The notes beneath the pieces are model-generated. The model was not told where the DNA came from and searched no databases. It saw only the letters and a list, made by a program, of their open reading frames with translations. Positions 36,714-45,237 of a stretch of DNA of 64,000 bases are shown here, piece after piece; the stretch's first letter is position 1; each line of letters begins with the position of its first letter. Source of the DNA: Bacteroidetes bacterium GWC2_46_850 (GTDB lineage Bacteria > Bacteroidota > Bacteroidia > Bacteroidales > Dysgonomonadaceae); contig MENQ01000014.1 in assembly GCA_001768325.1 (NCBI GenBank), forward strand, positions 1 through 64,000. Reading direction: 5' to 3'. Made by a program: the position numbers and the translations under genes.

Positions 36714-37463
36714 CTACCTGATCCGGTAGGTCAGTGATAGGTTTAACATGGGCCACCAGTTGAGTGTGCTTTCCGATACAGGTAGGTCCATTTCGTCGAT
36801 GAATCCGTTCAGCCAGTCGTTTCCGGCTTCGTTCATGTTGGGACTTGTGAGCGTGTATTTCCCCTGGTACACCATCCCCAGTTCGAATTTGAAGCCAACC
36901 CTGTTGCGGGGAATGGTTCTTCCCAGTCCTAAACCCACATAAGGTTTGACACCATTTCCCATGCCGAGTTCTCCAAAGAAAGTCCCATCATCGTTTGGCG
37001 TAATAACGATATCTTCATACCGCAACTCAGGATTTTCACCCCACTGTTGCGACAATTCCTGGTAGTCTCTGATCAACCCGTATGTGGATGCCTTGTTATT
37101 CCCAAAATAAAAACCGCCCGTTAAACAGAAGATGCCGTTTTTCATGGGATAGTAATCGATCAGAGCTTTGAAATTGGGAAAGGTCACCTCCAGGTCGGTC
37201 AATTCAGCCGTAGCTGTTGTCTGGTACCCGCTGTATTCCACGTCTACATCAAATTCCGCTACATCTTTCTGGTTGTAGGTGAAATAATCAAATCCCGCCC
37301 TCAATTTAAAATGGGGAGAAAGTGAAGTAGCACCTTGTATACCGGCGCCATACAGACCCGCATTAATACCTACACTCCAGCTATCAAAAGCGCTTTGTTG
37401 TGCTTTCCCTGAAACTGCAGTAAGACCAAACGCCACGATTAATACACAAATCTCTCTAATCAT
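36714..37463 (-). CDS. Outer-membrane beta-barrel protein
   Basis: A 249-aa exported protein with a signal peptide ending near GKAQQ (about 23). Aromatic-rich strands such as FKLRAGFDYFTY, ALIDYYPM, FCLTGGFYFG, VKPYVGLGLGRT, VGFKFELGMVYQG and a final LNLSLTYRIR strand indicate an eight- to ten-strand barrel of the OMP_b-brl type. The reading direction is the same as carbonic anhydrase, 117 bp downstream of it, but no promoter was found, so linkage to that operon is uncertain. Confidence 0.75.
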   Translation of the reverse strand: MIREICVLIVAFGLTAVSGKAQQSAFDSWSVGINAGLYGAGIQGATSLSPHFKLRAGFDYFTYNQKDVAEFDVDVEYSGYQTTATAELTDLEVTFPNFKALIDYYPMKNGIFCLTGGFYFGNNKASTYGLIRDYQELSQQWGENPELRYEDIVITPNDDGTFFGELGMGNGVKPYVGLGLGRTIPRNRVGFKFELGMVYQGKYTLTSPNMNEAGNDWLNGFIDEMDLPVSESTLNWWPMLNLSLTYRIR

Positions 37464-37580
37464 AGGATGAATTATGAATGATTGTTATAAAAATGAAAAT
37501 ATCATTCAAATCTAACAATTTTTTATGTAAAATGTTGACGTTTTGTTTAATTTTCTTACCCCTGCAGAGGAATTTAACTC

Positions 37581-38201
37581 CTAAAAGAAAATTACCTCCC
37601 CCGAGTCGATATCATAAAGGCCACCTTTAATCAGGATTGAGCCCTCCTTTTCCAATCGGTTAAGAATGGAACTTTCAGCCCGTATCTGGTTTATCATCAG
37701 TTGGACATTGATCGTGCTTACGTTTTTCACGAACGAATAGTTCCGTCCGTTTCTATCCGTTTGTGTCATCTTCTCCTGATCTATCGCCGGCTGTATTTTG
37801 CGGAGAAGTCCGGTGAGATGGCCCGACTGCACATGGTTGCAGGCACTGGTGATGGCTCCGCATTTGGTGTGCCCCAGTACCATGATTATTTTTGATTTGG
37901 CCATATCGCAGGCATACTCCATGCTGCCGAGAATATCGTCGTTGATGATGTTTCCTGCAATCCGTATGCTGAAAATATCCCCCAGTCCCTGGTCGAATAT
38001 CAGTTCCGCCGATGTTCTGGAATCGATGCAACTCAGCACCGTTGCAAAAGGATACTGGCCCTCTGAGGAGAGGTTCACCTGTGTGAGCAGGTGCCTGTCC
38101 ATTTTCAGATTATTCCGGAACCGTTTGTTACCTTCCTTCAGTAGTTCCAGTGCGTCGGCCGGTGTGATTTTATCCTGACTTTCCTTTGTGTGTACCCACA
38201 T
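37581..38201 (-). CDS. Beta-class carbonic anhydrase
   Basis: Interconverts CO2 and bicarbonate in the cytoplasm. The 206-aa protein has the complete zinc site: Cys58, Asp60 and Arg62 in CIDSR, and His111 and Cys114 in GHTKCGA. Length is normal for a bacterial enzyme. It starts only 33 bp after the DUF4914 gene, with no promoter match in the gap, so both are probably on one mRNA. This pairing, carbonic anhydrase with a PEPCK-like protein, is what makes the locus notable. Confidence 0.95.
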   Translation of the reverse strand: MWVHTKESQDKITPADALELLKEGNKRFRNNLKMDRHLLTQVNLSSEGQYPFATVLSCIDSRTSAELIFDQGLGDIFSIRIAGNIINDDILGSMEYACDMAKSKIIMVLGHTKCGAITSACNHVQSGHLTGLLRKIQPAIDQEKMTQTDRNGRNYSFVKNVSTINVQLMINQIRAESSILNRLEKEGSILIKGGLYDIDSGEVIFF

Positions 38202-38234
38202 GATAACATGTTTTAATCCTACTCTGGTATGCTT

Positions 38235-40160
38235 TTAATCCTCGTGCGTGGTGGTCATGAATGCATACTGATAATCCATGGGAATAATATTCAGATAATC
38301 ATCCACGCTACCGCCATTCAGACAGGTCTCGATGATGCGGCGTCCGGTGGGATGCAGATCCGGAGTGAGATACTTTGGCAGCTCGGCTCTGAAAAAATCA
38401 TACAGCATGGCGGCACCCGCGTCGTAACCCGATTCCTCGACCAGCGGCTGCTTGTGTACCTGCAGGAAGCGGGAAGGTATCTTGGCCCCTTCGATGGTGA
38501 GGTAATTCAGTTCAAAACCCAGCAGTGGGCAGCGTGCATTTTGAAACTGGTCGCTTCGCAGTTTCGCATTTCCCCTGCGGGTAAGGTATTCACGCATCAG
38601 CAACTGCGGCTTGAAACCCACTTTCCATACACCGATATATTGGTTCGGCACCAGTGTATAGCGTATGCGTGGCGTATTGATGATCTGTTCGAGTAACAGG
38701 TTGGCATGATTGATCATTTTTCCTGTCGCAAATGGCCAGTAGGAACCTACTCCCTCACTGCCCATGCCGCCGCCATCCACGATGCTGGGGTTTGCATGTC
38801 CACGGGGCGATACCAGTCGCCACAGCCAGGCAAGGGCCGGGGGCAGGATATGGAACAATCCCAAGATGCCATAGCTGGGGTTTTCTTTGGAACAGGGTGG
38901 GGTACGCACACCGAAGCTCCTTACATCCACTGTTACCGGGTTGTTCACGACATTGGGCATGATGTGTCTCGGGACAATCACCCGTGGGTTGGGACATCTT
39001 TTGCCCGGACTGTCTTCGGTATGATCCCAGATGAGTGCGGTACTGTCGGGATTGGCCTCGATATTCAGAAAGAGCAATGGTTCTTTGGGTTTGATGGTCA
39101 GCTTCTCTAGTAATGGTTCATCGCCGTAATTCGTGATGCCGTCTACCCGTATAAACCAGGCATTCTCTGCATCGAGCACAGTGAGCTTCCCATTATTTTT
39201 CTGTAAGGAAGGATGACACAGCGCCATATCGTCGGTCACCGGGTTGAACGAGCAAAATATCGGAAAGTTGATTAACCTTCTTTCCTCGTTGATGGTATTT
39301 ATTCCGATGAGCACCTGCCCGTTTTCCTCCCGGACAATATTTTGAAGCATCTCGCTCTTGCCGCCTCCGCTTGCTCCTTCGTGCATGAAGGTGGTGATGT
39401 TGTCATAGGGACTGACGGCCTGTACGGTGGAGCAGTGTGCGGTAATCCATCCCTCTTTTTCGCCCTTTGTGAGAAGCGCCCCATAAAGGCCCTTCTTTGC
39501 ACTGGGACCGGGATAGAGATTATAGGAGAAAATCTCATGCAGCACTTCGGAGCGTTTGTGTACCACAATCTGTTTTCCGTTAAAGTGGGTGTGCCTGAAG
39601 GTGGGGGCCACGTAGATAGCCGATTCCACCAAAAAACCTTCCGGCAATTCTTCCACCGGAATGATCTGCTGGAGCATGGCCAGCCCCATGGCAAAGAAAC
39701 CTGCATTCGCCGGAACAATGGCTACACCTCCCACGCCGATATTATCTCCTCCGGCAAAATAAAAAAAGAGTGCCAGATCCTGAGCCTGCAGCCAGGAGAT
39801 TGTTTCTTGTCGGAGCTCGTCGAAGTCATATCCCATCTTGTCGCTAAATCGCTCCTTGTCTGTCGGCAGGTTATCACCGATCAGCATGGTGTCCGGATCC
39901 CGGCGCCGCATGTAAGCTTCGGTGTAGTTTGCCGAGATGCCGTTTTTTACCCTGTGGATCACCGCCTCGGTCACGATGTCATGATTGGGGAGTTCGTATT
40001 TTACCTCAAAGCTGTTGCTGTTTTCACCACCCACTGCGGCTATGGCCAGTTGCTCTACGCTGTTGAATACCTTGTACGATTTGCATCCGGACAATATTTC
40101 TATTGCATCATTGGGCAAACCGACTTTCCTTTTTTCAAGAATCTGAAATAAATCACTCAT
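38235..40160 (-). CDS. DUF4914 protein with PEPCK/HPr-kinase-like P-loop
   Basis: A 641-aa cytoplasmic protein. I recognise the DUF4914 type, whose function is not established as far as I know. A nucleotide-binding P-loop GASGGGKSE lies at residues 262-270. The GKSE ending is characteristic of HPr kinase, and the placement after an N-terminal half rich in beta strands recalls ATP/GTP-dependent PEP carboxykinases. Further conserved-looking blocks are GEKEGWITAHCSTVQ just before the P-loop and VDGGGMGSEGVGSYWPF in the C-terminal half. Upstream on the same strand lies an XRE-cupin gene with a matching promoter. Downstream, 33 bp away, is carbonic anhydrase. Inference: a nucleotide-dependent enzyme, perhaps a carboxylase/decarboxylase or kinase. 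Confidence 0.8.
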   Translation of the reverse strand: MSDLFQILEKRKVGLPNDAIEILSGCKSYKVFNSVEQLAIAAVGGENSNSFEVKYELPNHDIVTEAVIHRVKNGISANYTEAYMRRRDPDTMLIGDNLPTDKERFSDKMGYDFDELRQETISWLQAQDLALFFYFAGGDNIGVGGVAIVPANAGFFAMGLAMLQQIIPVEELPEGFLVESAIYVAPTFRHTHFNGKQIVVHKRSEVLHEIFSYNLYPGPSAKKGLYGALLTKGEKEGWITAHCSTVQAVSPYDNITTFMHEGASGGGKSEMLQNIVREENGQVLIGINTINEERRLINFPIFCSFNPVTDDMALCHPSLQKNNGKLTVLDAENAWFIRVDGITNYGDEPLLEKLTIKPKEPLLFLNIEANPDSTALIWDHTEDSPGKRCPNPRVIVPRHIMPNVVNNPVTVDVRSFGVRTPPCSKENPSYGILGLFHILPPALAWLWRLVSPRGHANPSIVDGGGMGSEGVGSYWPFATGKMINHANLLLEQIINTPRIRYTLVPNQYIGVWKVGFKPQLLMREYLTRRGNAKLRSDQFQNARCPLLGFELNYLTIEGAKIPSRFLQVHKQPLVEESGYDAGAAMLYDFFRAELPKYLTPDLHPTGRRIIETCLNGGSVDDYLNIIPMDYQYAFMTTTHED

Positions 40161-40208
40161 TTCTAATAAATTAAATTGATCGATAACCTAAATGTTTTTT
40201 ATCTGGGA

Positions 40209-40216
40209 CAAAGATA
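40209..40216 (-). promoter_or_regulatory. -7 element before the DUF4914 gene
   Basis: On the minus strand TATCTTTG (40216-40209), with TTTA 19 bp upstream as a weak -33 element. The downstream TCC is also shared with the promoter of the XRE-cupin gene. It lies 49 bp before the ATG at 40160. Confidence 0.55.
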
Positions 40217-40237
40217 ATATATATCACTTAATAAATA

Positions 40238-40248
40238 AAGTATTACTT
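40238..40248. promoter_or_regulatory. Palindrome AAGTATTACTT, candidate operator before the DUF4914 gene
   Basis: A perfect 5-1-5 palindrome about 21 bp upstream of the -7 element, abutting or overlapping the -33 position. A close relative, AAGTTATACTT, occurs before the XRE-cupin gene at 40857. Confidence 0.45.
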
Positions 40249-40267
40249 AATTTTATTCATCCTTTCT

Positions 40268-40819
40268 TTAAAAATTTGCCGGCGATTGAACCCAAAGCAT
40301 TTCACTGATCCCGTCAGCATTGTTTACAGCCTCCCTTGAAGATTTGACATTGAAGTAGATGCTGTCACCCTGTTTCAGCAGGTATGTTTTTTCTTCGATC
40401 TGGAATCTGATCTCTCCGGAAAGAACATGACAGAAAACCTGTCCGTGGGTATCAGATAACAGGTTTTCCATGCCGGAAGTTTTGGCAAAACGTACCAGGT
40501 ATGTGTCCATCTGTTTGTTGGTGTCGTTGTGTGACAACAAATAGATGTTGGTTCCAGACCGGTTCTGGTCAGTCAGTTTCATCTCGTTTCTCAGTACCAC
40601 GGGGTTGTTGGCTATGGCCTCATTTTCGCCCATCAATTCACCCACCGTGGTGTGCAGGTTTTCCGCGATACTTTTTAATGTGACGATGGAGGGATACGAT
40701 TTCGACTTCTCAATCTGGGACAGTGCGCTGGGGCTGATGCCTACTTTCCCGGCCAGTTCGTTCAGATTCAGCTTGTGCAGCTCTCTTTTCTTTTTTATTC
40801 TTTCTCCAATGCGATTCAT
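40268..40819 (-). CDS. XRE-family regulator with C-terminal cupin domain
   Basis: A 183-aa transcription factor. Residues 5-60 form a lambda-repressor-like helix-turn-helix (LNLNELAGKVGISPSALSQIE, the recognition helix around 28-40). Residues about 108-178 form a cupin barrel (SDTHGQVFCHVLSGEIRF, GDSIYFN) that would bind a small ligand. Several metal-binding His residues common in cupins are not evident. Only His125 and His131 are seen. It precedes the DUF4914 gene by 107 bp on the same strand. The shared promoter pattern suggests that it controls itself and that gene. The ATG at 40819 is chosen over an earlier start that would overlap its own promoter. Confidence 0.88.
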   Translation of the reverse strand: MNRIGERIKKKRELHKLNLNELAGKVGISPSALSQIEKSKSYPSIVTLKSIAENLHTTVGELMGENEAIANNPVVLRNEMKLTDQNRSGTNIYLLSHNDTNKQMDTYLVRFAKTSGMENLLSDTHGQVFCHVLSGEIRFQIEEKTYLLKQGDSIYFNVKSSREAVNNADGISEMLWVQSPANF

Positions 40820-40834
40820 ATTTGTAATTTTGGA

Positions 40835-40842
40835 CAAAGATA
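40835..40842 (-). promoter_or_regulatory. -7 element of the XRE-cupin gene
   Basis: On the minus strand TATCTTTG (40842-40835), 15 bp before the ATG at 40819. Flanking bases ATTATCTTTGTCC are identical to those at the DUF4914 promoter. No -33 TTG is visible. Confidence 0.55.
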
Positions 40843-40856
40843 ATGATTAATATATT

Positions 40857-40867
40857 AAGTTATACTT
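40857..40867. promoter_or_regulatory. Near-palindrome AAGTTATACTT, candidate operator of the XRE-cupin gene
   Basis: Arms AAGT/ACTT are perfect, with a 3-bp non-palindromic centre. It lies 14 bp upstream of the -7 element and so overlaps the -33 zone. Beside it, TTAATATATTAA (about 40847-40858) is another palindrome. Confidence 0.4.
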
Positions 40868-40922
40868 TATGCGAGAGAAAAGGGGTCACAAATCTGTTAT
40901 AAATCTGCCTGGTCATGCTGTA

Positions 40923-41345
40923 TTAATTCTCGGCAATGCGCTTTACCTCTTCCAATCCTTTGGAAAATCCTTCATCCATGTGCGCTTCATACTGCTCATC
41001 CACATCCACGGATACTGTCAGCGTGGTGGAACCATCTGATTCGACGAGTACATATTTTTCATATGCCCCTTCTGCGATACTTTCCTTTTCTATGCCATCC
41101 CATATTTCTCCTTGATGCAGAAAAATCACTTCATAAGGTTTTTCGAGCTTGGTGATGGTCGCGACCATGCCGTTACCGTCCGGACCCAGAAAGCGGGTTA
41201 TACCATCAATTTGCCAATCCGACACGTAATATGATCCTGGCACAAAATGTTTTGTCCATTCCTTGTATGTATCTTCGTTCCACAATGCCTCCCACACTTT
41301 TTCAGCGGGAGCCTGTATTTCAGTTGTAAATGTTATTGTCTTCAT
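40923..41345 (-). CDS. SRPBCC/AHSA1-like domain protein
   Basis: A 140-aa single-domain protein of the START-like superfamily (helix-grip fold), which forms a cavity for hydrophobic ligands. It begins with the family segment FTTEIQAPAEKVWEALW, followed by YKEWTKHF and ends in a long helix EGFSKGLEEVKRI. Proteins of this type are annotated as AHSA1- or CalC-like with varied roles. It stands alone, 86 bp upstream of the XRE-cupin gene on the minus strand. Confidence 0.82.
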   Translation of the reverse strand: MKTITFTTEIQAPAEKVWEALWNEDTYKEWTKHFVPGSYYVSDWQIDGITRFLGPDGNGMVATITKLEKPYEVIFLHQGEIWDGIEKESIAEGAYEKYVLVESDGSTTLTVSVDVDEQYEAHMDEGFSKGLEEVKRIAEN

Positions 41346-41584
41346 CTTGTAAAATTATTTGTTTTATTACCTGTCCACATGTGACGACCATGCACATGCT
41401 TTAGCAAGTCAAACAACATTCCTTCTGTAAATGTTGGTGATTGTCTGTTTTTCTTGCCATAGGGCAAGAGATTCGCTCTAAAATTTGTTTTAATATAAAA
41501 TAACAAATTATCACGCAAGGTTTTTCAAATATCCTGTTTTAATGATTGAAACAAAAGATTTGTAACGTTTAAAACCACAAAATT

Positions 41585-42319
41585 ATGAAGATTACCAATT
41601 TACTTTTCACAACCGGAATATTACTCGGTATGCTCGTTCTTCCCTCTTGTCTGGACGACGACGATGATGTAAACCGCATGTATCCCAATGCACTTGTCAC
41701 AGTGAAAGAGGCTGCCGACGAAACTGTGTTTTTTCAGTTGGACGACAATACAACCCTGTTACCCGTGAATATCACGTCACATCCCTTCGATTCAAAAGAG
41801 GTGAGGGCGCTTGTAAACTACGACGAAGTGGACGATTCCAGCCTGGGGTATGATCAGGCTGTCAAGGTAAACTGGATCGACAGCATCAGAACAAAGCCAA
41901 TGGCGCCCAATTTGGGAGCAGAGAATGACGAGGTATACGGCAACGACCCCGTTGAGATTGTTGCCGACTGGGTGACAATTGCCGAAGACGGCTACCTCAC
42001 ACTTCGCTTCAGAACCATGTGGAGTAATCTGGGCATCACGCATTACGTAAATCTTATCCCCACCAACAATCCGGATAATCCCTATGAAGTGGAGTTCAGG
42101 CACGATGCCAACGGCGATGTAGATGGCAGGGTAGGTGATGGCCTGGTAGCTTTTAAACTCGATAATCTGCCCGATACAGAAGGAGAGACCGTGAAACTGA
42201 AATTAAAATGGAAAGCATTCAATTCCGACAAGTCGGTGGAATTTGATTACCGCACACGGGCTGCAACGACGGCAACGTCTGCTATTGCCGCCGAGAGAAG
42301 CGTGATTCCATTGAAATAA
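41585..42319 (+). CDS. NigD-like lipoprotein
   Basis: A 244-aa exported lipoprotein (signal ending LVLPSC, Cys22) followed by an Asp-rich stretch of five residues, which is typical of NigD-like proteins of Bacteroides. The mature part is all beta, with an N-terminal small barrel (about 38-100) and an Ig-like C-terminal half (about 115-235, GYLTLRFRTMW, VKLKLKWKAF). Members were first seen in a nitrogenase- or bacteriocin-linked locus, but the function is unknown. No clear -7 element lies in the 239-bp upstream gap. Confidence 0.75.
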   Translation: MKITNLLFTTGILLGMLVLPSCLDDDDDVNRMYPNALVTVKEAADETVFFQLDDNTTLLPVNITSHPFDSKEVRALVNYDEVDDSSLGYDQAVKVNWIDSIRTKPMAPNLGAENDEVYGNDPVEIVADWVTIAEDGYLTLRFRTMWSNLGITHYVNLIPTNNPDNPYEVEFRHDANGDVDGRVGDGLVAFKLDNLPDTEGETVKLKLKWKAFNSDKSVEFDYRTRAATTATSAIAAERSVIPLK

Positions 42320-42370
42320 ATCCGTTTGTAAGAAAACAATGCATCATTTCAGTATCATTAAAATAATTTA

Positions 42371-42402
42371 TTGCTGAATAAAAAGGCAAGGTTGTACATT
42401 TG
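42371..42402 (+). promoter_or_regulatory. Promoter of the ECF sigma gene
   Basis: TTG at 42371-42373, 21 bp, then TACATTTG at 42395-42402, a consensus -7 element. It lies about 72 bp before the ATG at 42475 and is embedded in a perfect inverted repeat (42385-42422). Confidence 0.5.
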
Positions 42403-42422
42403 TAATAATTTACAACCTTGCC
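42385..42422. repeat. Perfect 12-bp inverted repeat across the sigma-gene promoter
   Basis: GGCAAGGTTGTA (42385-42396) and TACAACCTTGCC (42411-42422) flank a 14-bp spacer that carries the -7 element. On the plus strand no T-run follows, so it is not a normal terminator for the NigD-like gene. On the minus strand five T residues follow, but no minus-strand gene is present. It may be an operator for a dimeric protein or an RNA hairpin. Confidence 0.75.
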
Positions 42423-42474
42423 ATCATTCAATCGAATGAATTGATGATGGTATGTGTGCGGACGAGATGGGTAA

Positions 42475-43062
42475 ATGATTGAAGAAGAAAGCAGAGAACG
42501 GGAACTCATTCGGCAGATTGTACATGGCAACCGGGTTGCCATGAAGCGGTTTTATGATGATCATTCCGGGTATCTTACCGCGGTCTGTGGCCGTTACATC
42601 CCCAATAAAGAAGATGTCAGGGATATTTTGCAGGAAAGCTTTCTAAAAATTTTCAATGCCATACACAAGTTCGAATACAAAGGTTCCGGCTCCTTACGTG
42701 CCTGGTCGGCGCGCATCGTGGTAAACGAAGCGTTAAACCACATCAAGGCAAATGAAAAAATGCAGTTTACAGATCTCCCGGATGGAGATTTGCCCAATCC
42801 CGACGATGAAAGGGAGCCAGACTTTGAAGATATTCCCACATCGGTCATTATGGAAATGATCCGCATGCTTCCACCCGGATATCGAACGGTTTTCAACCTT
42901 TTTATATTCGAGAATAAAAGTCACAAAGAGATTGCTTCGATTCTGCACATCGCGGAAAGCAGTTCAGCTTCCCAGTTGCACAGGGCCAAGGGTTTACTAA
43001 TGAAGGAGATAGAGTTGTATCGGTTAAAAAAGAAACATGATGAGCGATCAATGGCAAGATAA
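42475..43062 (+). CDS. ECF-type RNA polymerase sigma factor
   Basis: A 195-aa alternative sigma factor. Region 2 (about 25-90, FYDDHSGYLTAVCGRYI, DVRDILQESFLKIF) and region 4 (about 125-180, LPPGYRTVFNLFIFENKSHKEIASIL, ASQLHRAKGLL) are both complete, without region 3. The 3' end overlaps the anti-sigma-like gene by 26 bp, the usual arrangement for a sigma/anti-sigma pair. It lies beside a NigD-like lipoprotein, but whether that gene is a target is unknown. Confidence 0.92.
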   Translation: MIEEESRERELIRQIVHGNRVAMKRFYDDHSGYLTAVCGRYIPNKEDVRDILQESFLKIFNAIHKFEYKGSGSLRAWSARIVVNEALNHIKANEKMQFTDLPDGDLPNPDDEREPDFEDIPTSVIMEMIRMLPPGYRTVFNLFIFENKSHKEIASILHIAESSSASQLHRAKGLLMKEIELYRLKKKHDERSMAR

Positions 43063-44323
43063 CCTGCGCAACCGGATGGAGCGTCATGAGGAACCTGCAC
43101 CCGAGGGATTGTGGGAAGGGATCGACCAGCTTATTGCCGGCGGTAGCACAGTCGGGGAAAATCCTTTAAAACCAAATCACTCCATAAGAGGTATTTATAT
43201 CGGCGTGCTTTCAGCCGTCGCAGCAGTCACCATACTGTTGTTACTTATTTTGCGATACAGCTCTTCGGATAATCAGGAAGATGTCAGATTCACAGAGAAA
43301 GATGTCCCTGTCGTCCAGCCGAAAGAGCAACCCGCGGTAGAAATTCCCATGACAGAAATTCCTGTCGCAGAAAGCAGCCCCCAGCATTTTGCCACTCAGA
43401 AAGTAAAAAGCAGGCCGGCGTTGCAATCACCACAGCTTTTCCAGGAATCGGATATTCTGACTTCGACAAATCAAAGCCCGGACTTTTCCCACACGGGAGA
43501 AGAACAGATCATCGCGGAAGAAAAAATTATTCAGAATCCGGATCGGGATAAAACCAGCGGCGATATATCGGGAAAAGATTCCGACCAGCCTGCTTTGGAT
43601 CGTAAAGATGGCAACGATCAGTTATTCGCTTCGGTTACCCCGAAGCCTGCCCGCAATCAATCAAAATGGCAAACAAATCTTTCCATGTCGAATCTCCCTT
43701 CAGGCTCATCTGAAACCTATTCGGGATACGGTACATTTGCGCAGGCTGAGACTGTAGAGGAACAGTATCATTTTCTGTCCAATTATACGAGGGAGCAAGT
43801 TTATACGAATGTAAAACATCATCAACCCATCACATTCGGACTTACCTTGCGATACAATTTAAACGAAAGATGGAGCGTGTCGAGTGGGTTGACCTATTCA
43901 CTGCTCTCCTCGGAATTATATTCCGGAAAGGGCAATTATTACTACGATGATCGTCAGACGCTGCATTACATCGGCATACCTGCAAACATCGCTTACACAT
44001 TCTGGCAAAATGATAAAATATCGACCTATATCTCCACGGGCGGTCTAGTGGAAAAGAATGTGGCCGGCAGGTTGACTTCAAACTACTACCTCGACAACCA
44101 GCTGGAAATAAGTACAAAGGAGAAAATAAAATCAACAGAATTGCAGTGGTCTGTCAATGCAGCCATGGGATTGGGGTATCAGATCACAAACAACATCGGG
44201 CTCTATGCAGAGCCCGGCATTTCCTATTATTTCAAGAACAGCAGCGAGATAGAGACCATTTACAAGGATAACCCGCTCCATTTTAACCTGCGACTGGGAC
44301 TGCGTTTCACTTTTAACGACTGA
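43037..44323 (+). CDS. Anti-sigma/beta-barrel fusion spanning both membranes
   Basis: A 428-aa protein in three parts: a cytoplasmic head (1-50, amphipathic with [21 protein letters not shown]), one inner-membrane helix (about 52-73), a long disordered periplasmic stretch rich in Pro, Gln, Ser and Asp (about 75-225), and a C-terminal outer-membrane barrel (about 235-428) ending in LRFTFND. It overlaps the sigma gene, so the head is probably the sigma-binding part. Dual-membrane anti-sigma factors of this layout have been described in Bacteroides thetaiotaomicron. That this gene belongs with them is inferred from layout. The stop overlaps convergent rluF by 11 bp. Confidence 0.82.
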   Translation: MMSDQWQDNLRNRMERHEEPAPEGLWEGIDQLIAGGSTVGENPLKPNHSIRGIYIGVLSAVAAVTILLLLILRYSSSDNQEDVRFTEKDVPVVQPKEQPAVEIPMTEIPVAESSPQHFATQKVKSRPALQSPQLFQESDILTSTNQSPDFSHTGEEQIIAEEKIIQNPDRDKTSGDISGKDSDQPALDRKDGNDQLFASVTPKPARNQSKWQTNLSMSNLPSGSSETYSGYGTFAQAETVEEQYHFLSNYTREQVYTNVKHHQPITFGLTLRYNLNERWSVSSGLTYSLLSSELYSGKGNYYYDDRQTLHYIGIPANIAYTFWQNDKISTYISTGGLVEKNVAGRLTSNYYLDNQLEISTKEKIKSTELQWSVNAAMGLGYQITNNIGLYAEPGISYYFKNSSEIETIYKDNPLHFNLRLGLRFTFND

Positions 44324-45098
44324 TGGCCTTCTCTTGAACCTCCGACGTCTTTGAGGAATAACGCACCATCTTGAAGATGCCGTTCAGCTCCTTGTCGGTT
44401 AAATGACGCCATTTCCCCACCGGCATATCCAGATTGATATTCATGATGCGGTATCTTACCAACTTTACCACTTCGTTGCCCAGATATTCGCACATCCGTC
44501 TGATCTGCCTGTTGAGCCCCTGGGTAAGGATGATTTTGAAGGTAAACTGATCGATCTGTTCCACAAAGCATTTTTTGGTTACCACGCCCAGGACAGGTAC
44601 TCCGTTGCCCATTTTCTGGATAAAGGTTTTTGTGATCGGATGCTTTACCGTGACAAGATACTCCTTCTCGTGATTGTTTCCTGCGCGTAGAATCTTGTTC
44701 ACGATATCCCCGTCGCTGGTCAGCAGAATCAAGCCCTGGCTATCTTTGTCGAGCCTGCCGATGGGAAAGATACGTTCAGGAAATTTGACAAAATCAACAA
44801 TATTGTTCTTCTCCCTGCGGGTATCGGTCGTGCAGACAATTCCTCTGGGTTTATTCAGTGCGATGTAGGCATGTTTCTTTTTCATGCCTCCGCCTTCCTC
44901 CTCAATGCCCCTTTTACCCACGACAAGCTTTCCGTTGAGACGTATCTCATCGTTGTAGGAAACCTTGCTTCCCATCTCCGCCACAACCCCGTTGATGGTC
45001 ACCCGACGCTGTTCAATAAACTTGTCGGCCTCTCTGCGCGAGCAGTGCCCTATTTCGCTAAAATATTTATTTATACGGACTAAATCCTTATCTTGCAT
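44313..45098 (-). CDS. rluF: RluF-like 23S rRNA pseudouridine synthase
   Basis: Makes pseudouridine in 23S rRNA (RluF type, near position 2604). The 261-aa protein has an N-terminal S4 RNA-binding domain (about 5-55, [18 protein letters not shown]) and the RsuA-type catalytic domain with Asp117 of [10 protein letters not shown]. The [15 protein letters not shown] segment is typical of the RluF/RluB group. Substrate position is inferred from family. The 3' end overlaps the barrel gene on the other strand. Confidence 0.88.
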   Translation of the reverse strand: MQDKDLVRINKYFSEIGHCSRREADKFIEQRRVTINGVVAEMGSKVSYNDEIRLNGKLVVGKRGIEEEGGGMKKKHAYIALNKPRGIVCTTDTRREKNNIVDFVKFPERIFPIGRLDKDSQGLILLTSDGDIVNKILRAGNNHEKEYLVTVKHPITKTFIQKMGNGVPVLGVVTKKCFVEQIDQFTFKIILTQGLNRQIRRMCEYLGNEVVKLVRYRIMNINLDMPVGKWRHLTDKELNGIFKMVRYSSKTSEVQEKAISR

Positions 45099-45159
45099 AC
45101 AATGAAAAAGTTACCTCTGAATAAAACCCCAATGCTGAATGGAGCGTTGAATAATTGCA

Positions 45160-45190
45160 CAAAAATACCAGATTATTAGCTCAATCTCAA
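45160..45190 (-). promoter_or_regulatory. Promoter of rluF
   Basis: On the minus strand: TTG (45190-45188), 20 bp, then TATTTTTG (45167-45160). Both match the Bacteroidota pattern, about 62 bp before the ATG at 45098. Confidence 0.55.
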
Positions 45191-45237
45191 CTATCAGATT
45201 TTAATTTACGATAAATTACCATAACCTTTCCGGCTGT

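Noticed and set aside
41453-41471. Short hairpin (CTTGCC / GGCAAG) in the gap before the NigD-like gene
   Set aside because: No T-run follows on either strand in the right place, and the stem is only about 7 bp, so neither a terminator nor a regulatory element can be claimed.
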